Assembly (NCBI GenBank): GCA_021234595.1
Contig: CM037853.1
Span: 86,964,202 to 87,028,201 of the forward strand
Reading direction: 5' to 3'
Source of the DNA: Delia radicum
Lineage: Eukaryota; Arthropoda; Insecta; Diptera; Anthomyiidae
Length of the DNA stretch: 64,000 nt
Positions 22,801-32,818 of the stretch are shown here, piece by piece (position 1 is the stretch's first letter; the number at the start of each line of letters is the position of its first letter). A program made the translations under genes and the position numbers. The notes beneath the pieces are model-generated. The model had not been told where the DNA came from. It did not search any database and worked only from the letters and a program-made list of their open reading frames with translations.

Positions 22801-25800
22801 TCATTGATGGAGGACATCGATGATAGTGACATCGAGGGTAATTTGAACATAGATTCGAATCAACCTAATTCTGTTAAAGCGTTGGGCGTTATCTGGAATC
22901 CGGGATCAGATGAATTCGGGCTTAAATATAAATGGGAACCAGAGGGTAATATCACGAAGAGAACCATTCTAAGTGAAGTTTCCAGATTATTTGACCCACT
23001 TGGCTTGATTGGTCCTGCAATAGTGACTGCGAAAATATTACTGCAGGAAATGTGGAAGGTGAAAATAGATTGGGATGTAAAAGTTCCAGAAGAAGTAGCG
23101 TCCAAGTGGAAGGTACTTAAAGAGAGCTTTACATATTTGAACGAAGTGAAAATTCCTAGACATATTATTTGTGTCAACCCAGCAAGAATAGAACTACATG
23201 GGTTTTGCGATGCGTCTATGAAAGCATACGGTGCAGTAGTATATGTAAGGTCAATCGATGGCTGCGGCAACGTGCTGACTCAATTAGCAGCATCAAAATC
23301 AAGAGTGGCCCCGATTAAAGTTATAACGCTGCCAAAGCTAGAGCTTTGTGCAAGTGTTTTATTGGTAGAGTTAATGAAAGTAATTGTGGAAAGTCTAAAG
23401 TTAGATTTTCACAGTATTTTCTGTTACACCGACTCCACTATTGTTTTAAGCTGGATTAAATTGGATCCAGCTAAATTACATATATTTGTATCCAATAGGG
23501 TTAGCCAGATTCAGTCAAGCACTTACGTGTCTCAATGGAGACACGTTCGGTCCGAAGAAAATCCTGCTGATCTTATATCCAGAGGCTTGTTGGGTAAGGA
23601 AATATTGAAAAATAAGTTCTGGTTTGAAGGTCCCAAATTTTTAAGGGAAAAATTTTATGATGAACCAGAAATGAGCACAGTCAAAGAAGTACCTGAGGTC
23701 AAGAAAGTTAAGATAGTTGGGTTAGTGATGGATACTAAATCGATGATTAGAGAGATAAACCATAAAAATAATTTTAATTTTTTGAACAATGTGGTGGCGT
23801 ATGTATTGCAATTTATAGATAAAATTAGGAAAAGCGCTACTGAAAAATCGTTTATAACATATAGAAAAGAAGCTCTAACGCTAATAGTGAAACAGATTCA
23901 AAACGATAGTTTTTGTGAGGAAATAAGGAAACTTAGGGCTCATAAAAGTTTAAAACAATCATCTAATTTGTCAAGTTTGTGTCCAATATTAGATGAGAAT
24001 TTAATTATTAGAGTAGGGGGCAGGTTAGAAAATAGTAACCTGTCATATGATTCTAAACACCCTATTCTTCTTCCCTATCACGATGAATTGGTAAAACTAC
24101 TTGTAGAGTATTTGCATGTTAAACATTTACATGTAGGTCCGCAAGGGTTGTTGGCAATTATAAGGCAACAATTTTGGCCGTTACGTGGGCGGCAGTTAAC
24201 AAAAAGAATAGTTAACAAATGTTACAGGTGTTTTAGGGTAAAGCCTACAAATATACACCAATTAATGGGAAATTTGCCAGAGGATCGGGTAATAAGAACA
24301 AGGCCATTTCTGAATGTGGGAATTGATTTTCTTGGTCCTATAAAAATTCACCACAAGGTAAGAGGCAGAAAGACGGATAAAGCTTATGTATGTGTGTTTG
24401 TCTGCTTTACTACTAAAGCTGCTCATTTAGAAGTTGTATCAGACTTAACTTCGGCAGCTTTTATAGGCGCTTTGAAAAGGTTTGTAGCAAGAAGAGGTTG
24501 CCCATTGAAGATTTATTCGGATAATGGAACAAACTTTGTAGGTGCAGCAAATAGCCTAAATGAGATTTTTCATTTGTTTGCTAGTGGGCAGCATCAGATG
24601 AATTTAAGCGAATTTTGTACTTCACGTAACATCGAATGGTTGAATATTCCAGCCAGATCACCACATGTAGGGGGATTATGGGAGGCATGCGTTAAATCTG
24701 TTAAGAAACATTTTTACAAGGTAACTGAGGGAACAATGACGTATGAGGAATTGTACACCTTAATGACACAGATTGAGTCCGTTTTGAATTCTCGTCCGCT
24801 TACTCCGTTGTCAGACGATCCAAATGATTTTAAAGTTCTAACGCCAGGAAACCTCCTAATTGGCGAATCGTTTTCGACATTTATTGACTCAACAGGAAAT
24901 AAATGTTACCAAGGAATGCGAGAGCATTGGAAATCCGTGCAAACGAATATGGAGGAATTTTGGAGACGATGGTCTTCAGAATATTTGTCCGAATTACAGA
25001 AAAGATACAAGTGGAATAGACCATGTGCAAATATAAAACCTGGTGCTCTTGTCCTCCTAAAGGATGAAAATTGTCCTCCGATGAGCTGGAGGCGGGGGAG
25101 GGTCATCCGAACCATAATGGGTTCGGATGGGTTGTGTAGAATGGTAGACGTAAGGACCAGCAATGGGGAAACCAAGAGGTCAATTCACAATGTTTGTCCT
25201 TTTCCTACTGATGATAATGAAGAAGTTCTGGACAAACCATCCAGTAACTCTATACATTCTGCAAAGACAAAATTAATTAAAAAAATGGACAATCCATTTT
25301 TAGAATCAAATAAAAGAATGGAAAATCCATCTTTAAATAATAATTTAGAAAATAAAAAAAAAATGGAGAACTATAAAAAGGCAAATCAAATCCACCAAAT
25401 AAGTGGTAAATGTAAAAAACTTAAAAATAAAAATATGTTAACAGTAATGCTGTCTCTGTTAGCAATCATAAGTCCGGTTAGGTCAGATTTTAATGTAATA
25501 AATTTCAAGAATGAAGCAGGTATTTTTTTTGATAAGGTAGCAACGGTAGGCTTAACAAGAACATCGTGGAACATCGCTGTACATATCAACATAACGGAGT
25601 ATGGGGCCGCAAAGACGTCCTTTGATCAAGCTATGAAATCACTCGTCAATTTACAAAGAAAGGAAGCAGTTGAACAGACACCACTGTACCAAGGTCTACA
25701 AGAAATTTATGAGAGGGTTCTAAACAGACATGAGATTATAACATCTTCAACACAAAAAAGGCCGAAAAGGTCTCTGTTACCATTCATTGGAGGTGTTTAT

Positions 25801-27078
25801 CATTCTTTATTTGGTCTTATGGATGAAGAGCATGCAGAAGAAGTATCGCAGAAGATTAAGCTGAACGCTCTAGATGATGAATATATGCTCAACGTTGTTC
25901 GAAATCTGTCATCCGTCCAAGATATGACATTGGATATCATCAAAAGCCAAAATAAAGCAGTTTTCGAAAAGATCCGAACGTTTAGTGAGGCTATCCAGAC
26001 ACTTGAGACAGAAACTACCCGTAGCAGCGCTATATCAAATATGCTAGTGTCTTTAAAAATATTTGAAGAAATACAAGAAGACATCATTGAAGCCATTTTT
26101 AACTCCAAAGAAAGTTTCCTTTATGGAATACTCCCCGTAAAAAAGTTTAAAAAACAAATTGAACTTATAAAGATGAACTTGAACAAAAACTTAAAATTGC
26201 CCACAGAGGAACCTGTTAAGCTATCCAAATTATCAACTGTGTCAACTAGAACAACAGAAGACTTTGTCTTATTCAATGTTAAAATTCCACTGATAAACAA
26301 CGAACTGTTATATGCGTATGAAATATACACATATCCAACAATTCATGATGGATTCTATATAAATATTCATGTTACCAACCGATTCTTTTTGATAGATGAA
26401 AGAAAAACGTTGTACTACAGTCTAAATAATGATAACTTCGAGCATTGTCAGCAAGTAGAAGACCTAACTCTATGTCACCAAGTTCATCCTCTTTTCAACA
26501 CTAGAACGACGAACAGCTGTGAAATACAACTGTTCTTGAGAGCTAAAAGTATTCCAGATAGTTGTGAAATCGAAATTAAAAGATTTGAAAACTATTGGCG
26601 ACAAACACATGCACCTAACACATGGCTGTTTTCTCTATATGAAGATACCCCAGCAGACATCACATGCAACGGAAATCGACAAAATGTTGTTCTCAGCAGT
26701 TCCGGCCTTTTAACTATGCAAGCAGAATGCCATCTCGAAGCAGCCGAAATAAATTTGTGGGCATACGATGCCTATTCATCCGATGTCGACTATGTGTTCC
26801 CATCCTTAAATATAACGAAATTTATGCCATCTATAACACACCTTAAATTAAACGGTGAAATGGAGATGTATAAAATCCCAGATATTCCAACTCCCACAAA
26901 AATACTGGGGTTCCCAACGACGCTCGATAGACATCATCTAACGCACTATGGAATGAGCCTGACTACATGGATTATCATAGCCATCATCATCATTGCCTTG
27001 TTTTGGATCCTAAGAAAAACCTGCCGGATGTCAGAAAAATTCTTGCCTGCAACCGTTGTGCTACCTCGTTTAAATTAA
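19876..27078 (+). CDS. BEL/Pao Gag-Pol-Env polyprotein
   Basis: A single open frame of 2400 residues with no stop or frameshift; the ATG follows an untranslated leader. Residues about 1-410 are Gag-like, with the BEL-type region around FNGRFTEWDTFKELF. Zinc-knuckle cysteines lie at about 424-490 (CSRCLNPGHVKKTC and CKICKGDHH). The aspartic protease motif is LLDGGS with D532. Reverse transcriptase has FSADIEKMYRQIWV and the YMDD box at 935-938. RNase H has FCDAS with D1112. Integrase has an HH-CC finger near 1415-1460 and catalytic D1484, D1549 and E1603, followed by a C-terminal DNA-binding region (about 1690-1800). From about 1854 comes an env-like part: an internal signal-like hydrophobic segment, a furin-type site RPKR near 1962-1965, a hydrophobic fusion-peptide-like stretch and a C-terminal membrane anchor at about 2363-2379. 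All catalytic residues checked are present. Envelope expression would need splicing or proteolysis, which I could not verify. Confidence 0.95.
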   Translation: MDTLKEQESLGAEIVSCYNSLCELTQSESTREDLIKHVTELKARIELLALKFEENDKVLQPPSATLTKNPYFKTDFVNKVRKSVSDFHKLVNQLGERLKQEPGAVRRTAPSPPVVPPGSLGHSEITTGLFDDSRQAQANRGLIRQFQYVLDSLESKLNGFVTGQISIDVIRERYKVAENIFMQYMSQFPDDELTEIFYNLRDTYSRIPGVEGSTQSLPFKMPPIEIPIFNGRFTEWDTFKELFKQLIMDQPIPKTQKMCILKSKLSGEAAGKISKLPSTDENFNIAWAILDDHYSNRRATTSIYFKAILDAPPVSYNSGSVKVFIETVNEGLQALGAMKIDAEEMHQAFLCFILQRKLNEQLRLQFEQHLGKSRELPKLESLLEFLNQMHYSLEASQQFTRCEERWPKPQGNKWNSQGQGKLQCPLQCSVGHVLYKCSKFRSLPIKEKWDKVFEHKVCSRCLNPGHVKKTCSSEFICKICKGDHHTLLHKDKALPKTVLVNGEEDDEVILSTAIVEVKTGDDKWINCRVLLDGGSQVNIISKEFRNKLKLKGFRIKREFEGLKMKKSSSEEKVGVNMRSKVTDYETFLNAVVMDKFVSNVPGMKMMAGEFPETIKLADPGYNIPNGVDLLLSNQFVFDLICDGKIQDARTNTKLQKTQLGWVAYCMTRIDGSKPEPNIVATVCDACDKTLEKFWETEEIPKMNKLTRLEKDCEKLFDQSVKLQLDGRFQVALPFKGEPNLLGNSSLVSKRRFFALERKLERDQALRIQYHAFLMQYLEMGHMAIMTDRSLLNSGYYLPHHCVLRPESTSTKLRVVFDASCKTTSNISLNDILHTGPRIQEDLFNILLRFRKHRYVFSADIEKMYRQIWVPEADRKYQLIFWRWNPNESLKTYALKTVTYGTASAPYMAVKCLQKISELKTNQFPSESESIKSDFYMDDLMTGGDCLESVKSLRRNINDIMLEFGMPLRKWCANERSLMEDIDDSDIEGNLNIDSNQPNSVKALGVIWNPGSDEFGLKYKWEPEGNITKRTILSEVSRLFDPLGLIGPAIVTAKILLQEMWKVKIDWDVKVPEEVASKWKVLKESFTYLNEVKIPRHIICVNPARIELHGFCDASMKAYGAVVYVRSIDGCGNVLTQLAASKSRVAPIKVITLPKLELCASVLLVELMKVIVESLKLDFHSIFCYTDSTIVLSWIKLDPAKLHIFVSNRVSQIQSSTYVSQWRHVRSEENPADLISRGLLGKEILKNKFWFEGPKFLREKFYDEPEMSTVKEVPEVKKVKIVGLVMDTKSMIREINHKNNFNFLNNVVAYVLQFIDKIRKSATEKSFITYRKEALTLIVKQIQNDSFCEEIRKLRAHKSLKQSSNLSSLCPILDENLIIRVGGRLENSNLSYDSKHPILLPYHDELVKLLVEYLHVKHLHVGPQGLLAIIRQQFWPLRGRQLTKRIVNKCYRCFRVKPTNIHQLMGNLPEDRVIRTRPFLNVGIDFLGPIKIHHKVRGRKTDKAYVCVFVCFTTKAAHLEVVSDLTSAAFIGALKRFVARRGCPLKIYSDNGTNFVGAANSLNEIFHLFASGQHQMNLSEFCTSRNIEWLNIPARSPHVGGLWEACVKSVKKHFYKVTEGTMTYEELYTLMTQIESVLNSRPLTPLSDDPNDFKVLTPGNLLIGESFSTFIDSTGNKCYQGMREHWKSVQTNMEEFWRRWSSEYLSELQKRYKWNRPCANIKPGALVLLKDENCPPMSWRRGRVIRTIMGSDGLCRMVDVRTSNGETKRSIHNVCPFPTDDNEEVLDKPSSNSIHSAKTKLIKKMDNPFLESNKRMENPSLNNNLENKKKMENYKKANQIHQISGKCKKLKNKNMLTVMLSLLAIISPVRSDFNVINFKNEAGIFFDKVATVGLTRTSWNIAVHINITEYGAAKTSFDQAMKSLVNLQRKEAVEQTPLYQGLQEIYERVLNRHEIITSSTQKRPKRSLLPFIGGVYHSLFGLMDEEHAEEVSQKIKLNALDDEYMLNVVRNLSSVQDMTLDIIKSQNKAVFEKIRTFSEAIQTLETETTRSSAISNMLVSLKIFEEIQEDIIEAIFNSKESFLYGILPVKKFKKQIELIKMNLNKNLKLPTEEPVKLSKLSTVSTRTTEDFVLFNVKIPLINNELLYAYEIYTYPTIHDGFYINIHVTNRFFLIDERKTLYYSLNNDNFEHCQQVEDLTLCHQVHPLFNTRTTNSCEIQLFLRAKSIPDSCEIEIKRFENYWRQTHAPNTWLFSLYEDTPADITCNGNRQNVVLSSSGLLTMQAECHLEAAEINLWAYDAYSSDVDYVFPSLNITKFMPSITHLKLNGEMEMYKIPDIPTPTKILGFPTTLDRHHLTHYGMSLTTWIIIAIIIIALFWILRKTCRMSEKFLPATVVLPRLN

Positions 27079-27484
27079 CGTAAAATTTAGAGTAATGGTT
27101 TTTTATTAGTCGTTTATTCTATTTGTAATATATTTTTCTTGTTGCTTCTCCATTTAAATTAACGTAAAATTTAGAGTAATGGTTTTTATTAGTCATTTAT
27201 TTTATTTGTCATATTTTTTTTTGTTGCTTCTCCATTTAAATTAACGTAAATCCATAAAAACAAAAATAAATTTATTTTTGCTAACTTGCACTTTTTGTTT
27301 TCATTGAAAGATTAGAACCTTTCAAGGTCGGCAGAATGTTTAATATTTAAATCAAAATATGTTTAATGTTGTTTAATAAATTAACGTAAAAGTCATAAAC
27401 AAAAAAAACAAAAAAACAAAAAACAATTTTTTTTTGTACATTATGTTTTCATTGAAAGAGTAGAACCTTTCAAGGTCGGCAGAA
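27079..27484 (+). repeat. 3' untranslated tandem repeats of the BEL element
   Basis: AAATTAACGTAAA recurs about four times. Two copies of roughly 90 bp (from about 27069 and 27152) contain TTTAGAGTAATGG. Next come two copies of about 148 bp, each ending in GAACCTTTCAAGGTCGGCAG. The first of these runs on into TGTTTAATATTTAAAT, the first 16 bases of the LTR, at 27337. So a false LTR start precedes the true one at 27485. The purine-rich primer for plus-strand synthesis must lie just before 27485; no long polypurine run is obvious. Confidence 0.75.
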
Positions 27485-27753
27485 TGTTTAATATTTAAAT
27501 TAATATATTTATAATGTGGATTGGGTTACTGACCAAGTTCAATGACAGTTGCATTTGGTAATTAATCCAATAACATTTCTTTATGCAAAAATGCTTACTC
27601 ATTTTTGCATGTTAAATAATTAGGTTATTTATTTGCTTAAAATAAATTAATTGTAAGCATATTTAGAATAATTTTAAACTATAAATAAGATTGTAAATAA
27701 AGTAATAATCACCAGTTAACTTAAAACCGTCTCGTATTATTATTTCCGCACCA
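27485..27753 (+). repeat. 3' LTR
   Basis: 269 bp, identical to the 5' LTR, with an AATAAA at 27696-27701. It is followed directly by the GCGTA duplication. Confidence 0.95.
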
Positions 27754-27758
27754 GCGTA

Positions 27759-28224
27759 TTTATATAATTTGATCATTGTTAATACTATTCCCACTCTTTT
27801 ATATGATCTTAACTAGCTCTAAATCCATGAAAATTCCCTCCCTATATAATGTTATCTAAAGGCAGGATTAAAAAGAATAACAAGTTAAAATAAAGTTAAT
27901 TCAAGTGTACTTCTTGCCGATGATTTTTAACTTTTTTTCAAGTAGTTTTGCCTCCTAAATCCGAATCTTAAGACAAAAACGTTACACCGGCTTGCCTTTC
28001 CTAGTTATAAACCATTCTTTTTTTAACCCTCTTACCCGGTCAAAAATGGTTTATTGGTCAATATTGCGGAGATGTCTTTAAAATCTGTTTTATTTTTTAT
28101 GGATTTGAATCCTACATAAATTTAGCTCTAATTTAAATAAAACTATGTCGGGAAAGTTCCAAAGCTATTTTGGAACACGTGGAAGGGTCATGAGAATGTT
28201 TTTTTTTTGGAATTGTACCTACAA
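27759..28224. other. Non-coding stretch after the BEL element
   Basis: No element ends or coding frame recognised. Confidence 0.35.
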
Positions 28225-28462
28225 CATTAAGATTTGTTAATCCTGCACATCATGGTTGTTCAATTGATGAACGAAAAAGTCAGTAATCATGGCTCTGTAG
28301 CGATCACCATTGACTGTAACATTCGGACCAGCATCGTTTTTATAGAAGTACGAACCAATGATTCCACCAGCCCATTAAGCACACCAAACAGTCAGTTTTT
28401 CTGGATGTAAAGGCGTCTCAACATACACTTGAGGATTATCATCACTCCAAATACTGCAGTCA
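28225..28462 (-). pseudogene. Central fragment of a mariner-type transposase
   Basis: On the minus strand it encodes a piece of the catalytic domain: WSDDNPQVYVETPLHPEKLT, then VWCA, a stop, then WAGGIIGSYFYKNDAG and NVTVNGDRYRAMITDFF. This is the middle of a Tc1/mariner-type transposase containing the first catalytic aspartate region. The TAA stop inside VWCALWAGG and the lack of both ends make it a dead fragment. It abuts a ribozyme-bearing repeat at 28463. It belongs to the same broad family as the deleted element at 44.3 kb, whose missing middle would look like this. Confidence 0.78.
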
Positions 28463-28814
28463 AAAAATAAATTGAAAACTTTTTTTTTGTGTGTATGTCT
28501 ACCTTTGGTAAATATTCAATACACGATTTTTAGTTTTTTCCAATTATTTTTCAATTTATTTTTTGGTGATAATCTTTAAGTTCAAGCACATATATTTATT
28601 AGTTCTCATTTAGTGAGGAAACTAGTTTATATGAATGTTTGATGTTTGCATTTGATTGTCACTTCTTTCAAAACGTGTTCTGATGATGGGACCCTAGAAA
28701 ATTCGCGATAAAGATCTATCAACACATTTCTGAAAGTGGTCAATTAATAAATTTGAAAACAAAAACTCTATAGATTATTTGTTAGCACAATATCCTAATA
28801 AAGAAATATAGAGT
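28463..28814 (+). mobile_element. Penelope-like ribozyme element, copy 3 (truncated)
   Basis: A single plus-oriented arm, from AAAAAATAAATTGAAAAC to AAAGAAATATAGAGTAT. It matches the right arms of copies 1 and 5. The outer end is cut off and no opposing arm is present. Confidence 0.62.
28673..28727 (+). ncRNA. Degenerate hammerhead motif d
   Basis: CUGAUGA and stem I are kept, but the GAAA box reads GAUA and stem II is weakened (GGGAC with UUCGC). Expected to be inactive. Confidence 0.5.
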
Positions 28815-29455
28815 ATAATTTTAACCGTTTTTTTATAACGTCACTTTGCACTAATTTATAGAAGTTTTAGCACACAGTTTTACTAATTTTTTCCATTATC
28901 TTACACGCAACGTATAAAAAGTTTATTTTTAAAATCTAACTAATGTTGTCAGCACAATTTATAGCATAACTATGTTTCACATCGTATATCAAAAAAAAAA
29001 GGGATACCAACTTTAGGCCAATTTCAACCAAATGTAATATTTTATGTAAAGTATTTTGAAGAGGCATTCTGATGAAGCACGTATTCCATTAAATGTAAAA
29101 ATAATAATATTCGTATTTTATACATGTTTGTAATCTGAAAACATTAATAGCAGGGTCGATACATTTAAATGTCGGTATAAAGCCTTATTAGTAACTTTAT
29201 TCTTCTAACAAAGTGTGCAAATCAAATTTTTATGATTTACTTATTTTTAATGGATTGAACTTTTTTTTTGGTGCGAAGAAACATAGCAAGAAGAACCTAA
29301 AAATTAAAGTAGGCAAATTTGGTTAATATTTTATTATTATTAAAATGAGTAGCATACATTAATGTGTTGGTGTTAAATTAACCCTTTACTGCATGATGTG
29401 ACATATATGTAACTAATAATTTGAACCTATATGTCAACTTGTGTATGAACCGAAT
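28815..29455. other. Intergenic DNA, nothing identified
   Basis: No gene or repeat pair recognised. Confidence 0.4.
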
Positions 29456-29468
29456 TCAAAACTATTTT

Positions 29469-29559
29469 TTTTTTATTTTATTAATTAATAATCATATAAT
29501 TACAAATTATATCATATTACCCTAACCGAGCTCTAGCTTCTATGGCTTTCGGCGCGTTG
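29469..29559 (-). mobile_element. tRNA-derived SINE copy 2, tail-side part
   Basis: The AT-rich tail and part of the body, cut at GGCGCGTTG by the Transib insertion. The remainder continues at 32717. The whole SINE is flanked by the 13-bp duplication TCAAAACTATTTT (29456-29468 and 32819-32831). Confidence 0.88.
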
Positions 29560-32500
29560 CACAGTGGGAGAAATGGCCAATCTAGTGGCGCTTTAAGGAA
29601 ATTTTAAATTTTAGAATTCTGCTAATTTTTCTTAATTTTTTGTAAACTAAGAAACCAACGGATTTTTGGTTTTTTTTTGTTTTGTTTTGCTCTCGATATT
29701 CGTCCACCTGTGAGCTTTCAAACTTGACATATGTTTTAGCAAGTGCATTTATACTTTTCGCGCTTTTTTAAAGTTAAATTTTGTTTACACAACAAAATCA
29801 TTATTTTATATAAATTTTTTTGAATTAGTGTTTAAATTGAAATTATTAGGTATGTATTAAATAAAAAAATATGTTTGTGATTTGTAGTTATATGTTTTTG
29901 TTATTAAATGTGGTAAACAAATGAGCTGTGTAAAATAGTGTTTTATTATATGTAACTTAAACCTTTGTGGAATAAAAGTAGGGAGTATTCGACGAACTTC
30001 GCTGCCATGTTTGGTTTATTTGTTTCTATGTTCTGTTTTCTATGTCCATTTGAAAAATTAGCTGCAACTTTTTGCAACTTTATGATTTTTTACATTTTTT
30101 AGATGCAATGTCAGAGTCTAAGCGCACCCTTTTTTTAATTTGGCACTCTGAAACAGTACTAGCAAAAAAGTTTTTGGCGGTGGAAAATCATGTTTTTTCT
30201 CATGTTATTGATCCATCAAAATATAACGAAGAGCAATGTCAACAAATTCGTAAACAATTAAGAAATTTTGTTAATAAGCTGCGGTACAAGTGGACAACTA
30301 GTCATAGAATTATGAAAAAATTCGCAGATCAAAATAAAGAATGGTTGGAAGGAGATCTTATTTTTCCAGAACCAGCCATTGGTCATCGTAAATATAAAAG
30401 TTTTTCAGAGTGCTCAACTAAAACTCAAATAAAAAAGGTTTCTTCTATTGTTGATAATACGCCAACAGAAGAGCTAATGTTAGCAACGCGCATTAGTCTT
30501 TTCAAATCTGGAAAAAGGAATGCTTCACAAGTTGTTTCGGAATTGAGCTTAGAACCTACAATAGCTCCAAAAATGCTTAAAACTGTAAATTCTGAGCCAA
30601 AAGCACCTATTCCATATACACCTGAGGAAGCTTTGTCCCTATATATAGATGGAGCCTACTCAAAACATACATATAAATTAATGTAATATGGTGCCAAAGA
30701 GCGAAATTGTAACATTTATCCAGGCTACGATGTTTTAGCTAAAACTAAAAAAGAGTGTTACCCCAACGACATACGCGTAACTGAACGTTCAGCAGAAGTA
30801 AATTTACAGTCTCTCATTAACCATACTGTTGGACGTATATTACAGGCTTTTCCAGCAGCATTTGAGGACCTCGAAATTGATTGCATAAAAGCCATTTATA
30901 AATGGGGTTGTGATGGAAGCAGTGGTCACTCTACTTACAGACAATGCTTTAATGTTCCCGAAACTGGAACTATTGATCAGCATTTATTTGCTGTATGTAT
31001 TGTACCTTTGCTAATAAAAAATGGATCGTCAATACTATGGGAAAATAATCGACCTTCTTTAACTAGGTTCTGCAGACCTATTAAACTAATTTTTGAAAAA
31101 GAGCCAGCAGACTTAGTTCGAGATGAGGTTGAAAATGTTAAGAGGCAAATTGCTCAAATTTTACCTACAACATTAAATCATTTGAAAATACAACATGAAT
31201 TCCATTTGACAATGATTGACGGAAAAGTTTTCAACACCATAGCGGAGTCATCATCACAGGCTTGCGGAATTTGTGGGGCAACTCCAAAATTGTTTAACAA
31301 TCTGAATATGATTCAGTTAAGACAACCACAAGAACATTTGTACGAGTATGGATTATCAACACTCCATGCATGGATTCGCTGCTTTGAGTGTATAATTCAT
31401 ATCGCGTACAGACTACCAATAAAAACCTGGCAAGTTCGTGGAAAAAATAAAGAAATTGTTCAAGAAACAAAAACAAAAATTCAACTAGAACTTAGAAAAC
31501 AAATGGGCATTCTGGTGGACATTCCAATGACGGGCTCAGGGAAGACAAACACGGGAAATACTGCCAGAATATTTTTTAAGCAACCGATTTTGGCCTCTAC
31601 AGTAACTGGCGTACAAATGGAATTAATTAAAAGATTTGGAATAATTTTGCGCACAATGGCGTGTGGGTATACAGTAAACACAGAGGCTTTTCGCATATAT
31701 GCTTGGGAAACTGCAAATATATTTGTAAGTGAATACCCCTGGTTCTATATGCCTGCATCCGTCCATAAAATTTTATTGCATGGCGCAGATATCATTGAAA
31801 ATGTTTTGTTACCAATAGGAATAATGTCAGAAGAGGCACTTGAGGCAAGAAATAAAGATTTCCGTAGCTATAGGCTTAAGCACACACGAAAAACATCAAG
31901 ACTACACACTATGGAGGACTTAATACATGCATTGTTGGTTTCTTCAGACCCTTTCATTACATCTAAATCTAAAAGTACCTCAAGGTACTCAAAAAAACAT
32001 ATTAAAATAGATGATGAGGTCAAGCAACTTCTTTTAAATGACTATGAGTTACCAGACACCCACATTTCGGAAAGCTCTGACTCAGAATAATTTTCCAAAT
32101 AGTTTCTTCTAGAAGATGAGCAAATATAAAGTAGGATCTTATTATTAAAAACATATTCCATAATTTACATCAAGAATTTGTTACTTTAATTTTTTTTAAT
32201 TAGAAAAATAAAAAAAACATTAAAAAACTAAAATTACAAAAATAAAACACAACTGCTTTATTAAAAAAAAATACTATACTTAAAATTAGCTATTTTTTTA
32301 AGTCATTAACAATTCAACACGAAATTAGCAATTTCTTGCACAGACCACAATAAATCAATAAAAAAGTTAAAAAATATCCACATTTTAAATTAAAAAAGAA
32401 GAAATAATAATTAAAAAAAAAAAAAAAAATCTACTAGTATAATGCCTTAAAAATATAATTTTGTTTAAAAAAAGTTTAAAAATCGAATGTAATACAAAAT

Positions 32501-32716
32501 TTTAAACATATATACTACTTTTAATATATTAATTGTCGATGATGAATGATACAGCATTAATGGCGCACACTGTACTGAAGCGGCATGTCCCAAAAAAATT
32601 TTTTTTGAAAGAGCATATCCTTGGCTATAATTTCACTGAATATTTCTAATAGATCAGATCAGTAAATAAAAAGATATAATTAAAGCGCCACCAGATTGGC
32701 CATTTCTCCCACCGTG
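29560..32716 (+). mobile_element. Transib DNA transposon, nearly complete
   Basis: Inverted ends of 37 bp (29560-29596 and 32680-32716) differ at two positions and begin CACAGTGG and CACGGTGG. The target duplication is 5 bp, CGTTG (29555-29559 and 32717-32721), and GC-rich relative to the surroundings. CACAGTG-type ends with 5-bp duplications are hallmarks of Transib, the transposon lineage from which the RAG recombinase is thought to derive. The 3157-bp element carries one transposase gene in plus orientation and sits within a SINE. Confidence 0.92.
30108..32090 (+). pseudogene. Transib (RAG1-like) transposase with one in-frame stop
   Basis: A 661-codon frame from ATG to TAA, interrupted only by TAA at 30684-30686 (codon 193); no frameshift was found on reading through. 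The enzyme cuts and pastes DNA in the nucleus by hairpin chemistry. The catalytic acidic triad is visible: D269 in WGCDGSSGHS (RAG1 D600 position), D371 in MIDGKVFN (D708) and E579 in LEARNKD (E962). Zinc ligands matching RAG1 are also kept: C386 and C389 in CGIC, H553 and H558 in VHKILLH. Other family signatures are LHAWIRCFE, GNTARIFF and YRLPIKTWQVRG. The length fits Transib transposases. The stop separates the N-terminal part from the whole catalytic core, so the product is presumably truncated unless the stop is read through or is a sequence error. The ATG at 30108 is the first in frame. Confidence 0.92.
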
Positions 32717-32818
32717 CGTTGTAGCGAAAACAGACCAGTGCCTCTGGTGGGAAACGAACCCACGGTCCCCGCACTGATAAGCCAGCACTCTACCAACTAG
32801 CCTACCGGGGCGCACAAC
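32717..32818 (-). mobile_element. tRNA-derived SINE copy 2, head-side part
   Basis: This half carries the A and B box region of the SINE split by the Transib. The B box has one change (GGTTCGTTTCC). Confidence 0.88.

Larger units (their letters stand above)
18792..27753 (+). mobile_element. Complete BEL/Pao LTR retrotransposon, roo-like, with env
   Basis: Identical 269-bp LTRs bound an 8.96-kb element flanked by the 5-bp duplication GCGTA (18787-18791 and 27754-27758). Order: LTR, tRNA primer site, A-rich leader with tandem repeats, one gag-pol-env frame, a 3' region with tandem repeats, LTR. A 5-bp duplication and the gag-protease-RT-RNaseH-integrase order fit BEL/Pao. The single long frame with an env-like part resembles Drosophila roo in plan. 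Identical LTRs and an open frame indicate a recent insertion that may still be competent; this is inference. Confidence 0.95.

Noticed and set aside
20972..26846. Short frames on both strands inside the BEL coding region
   Set aside because: Shadows of the 2400-residue frame, with no independent motifs.
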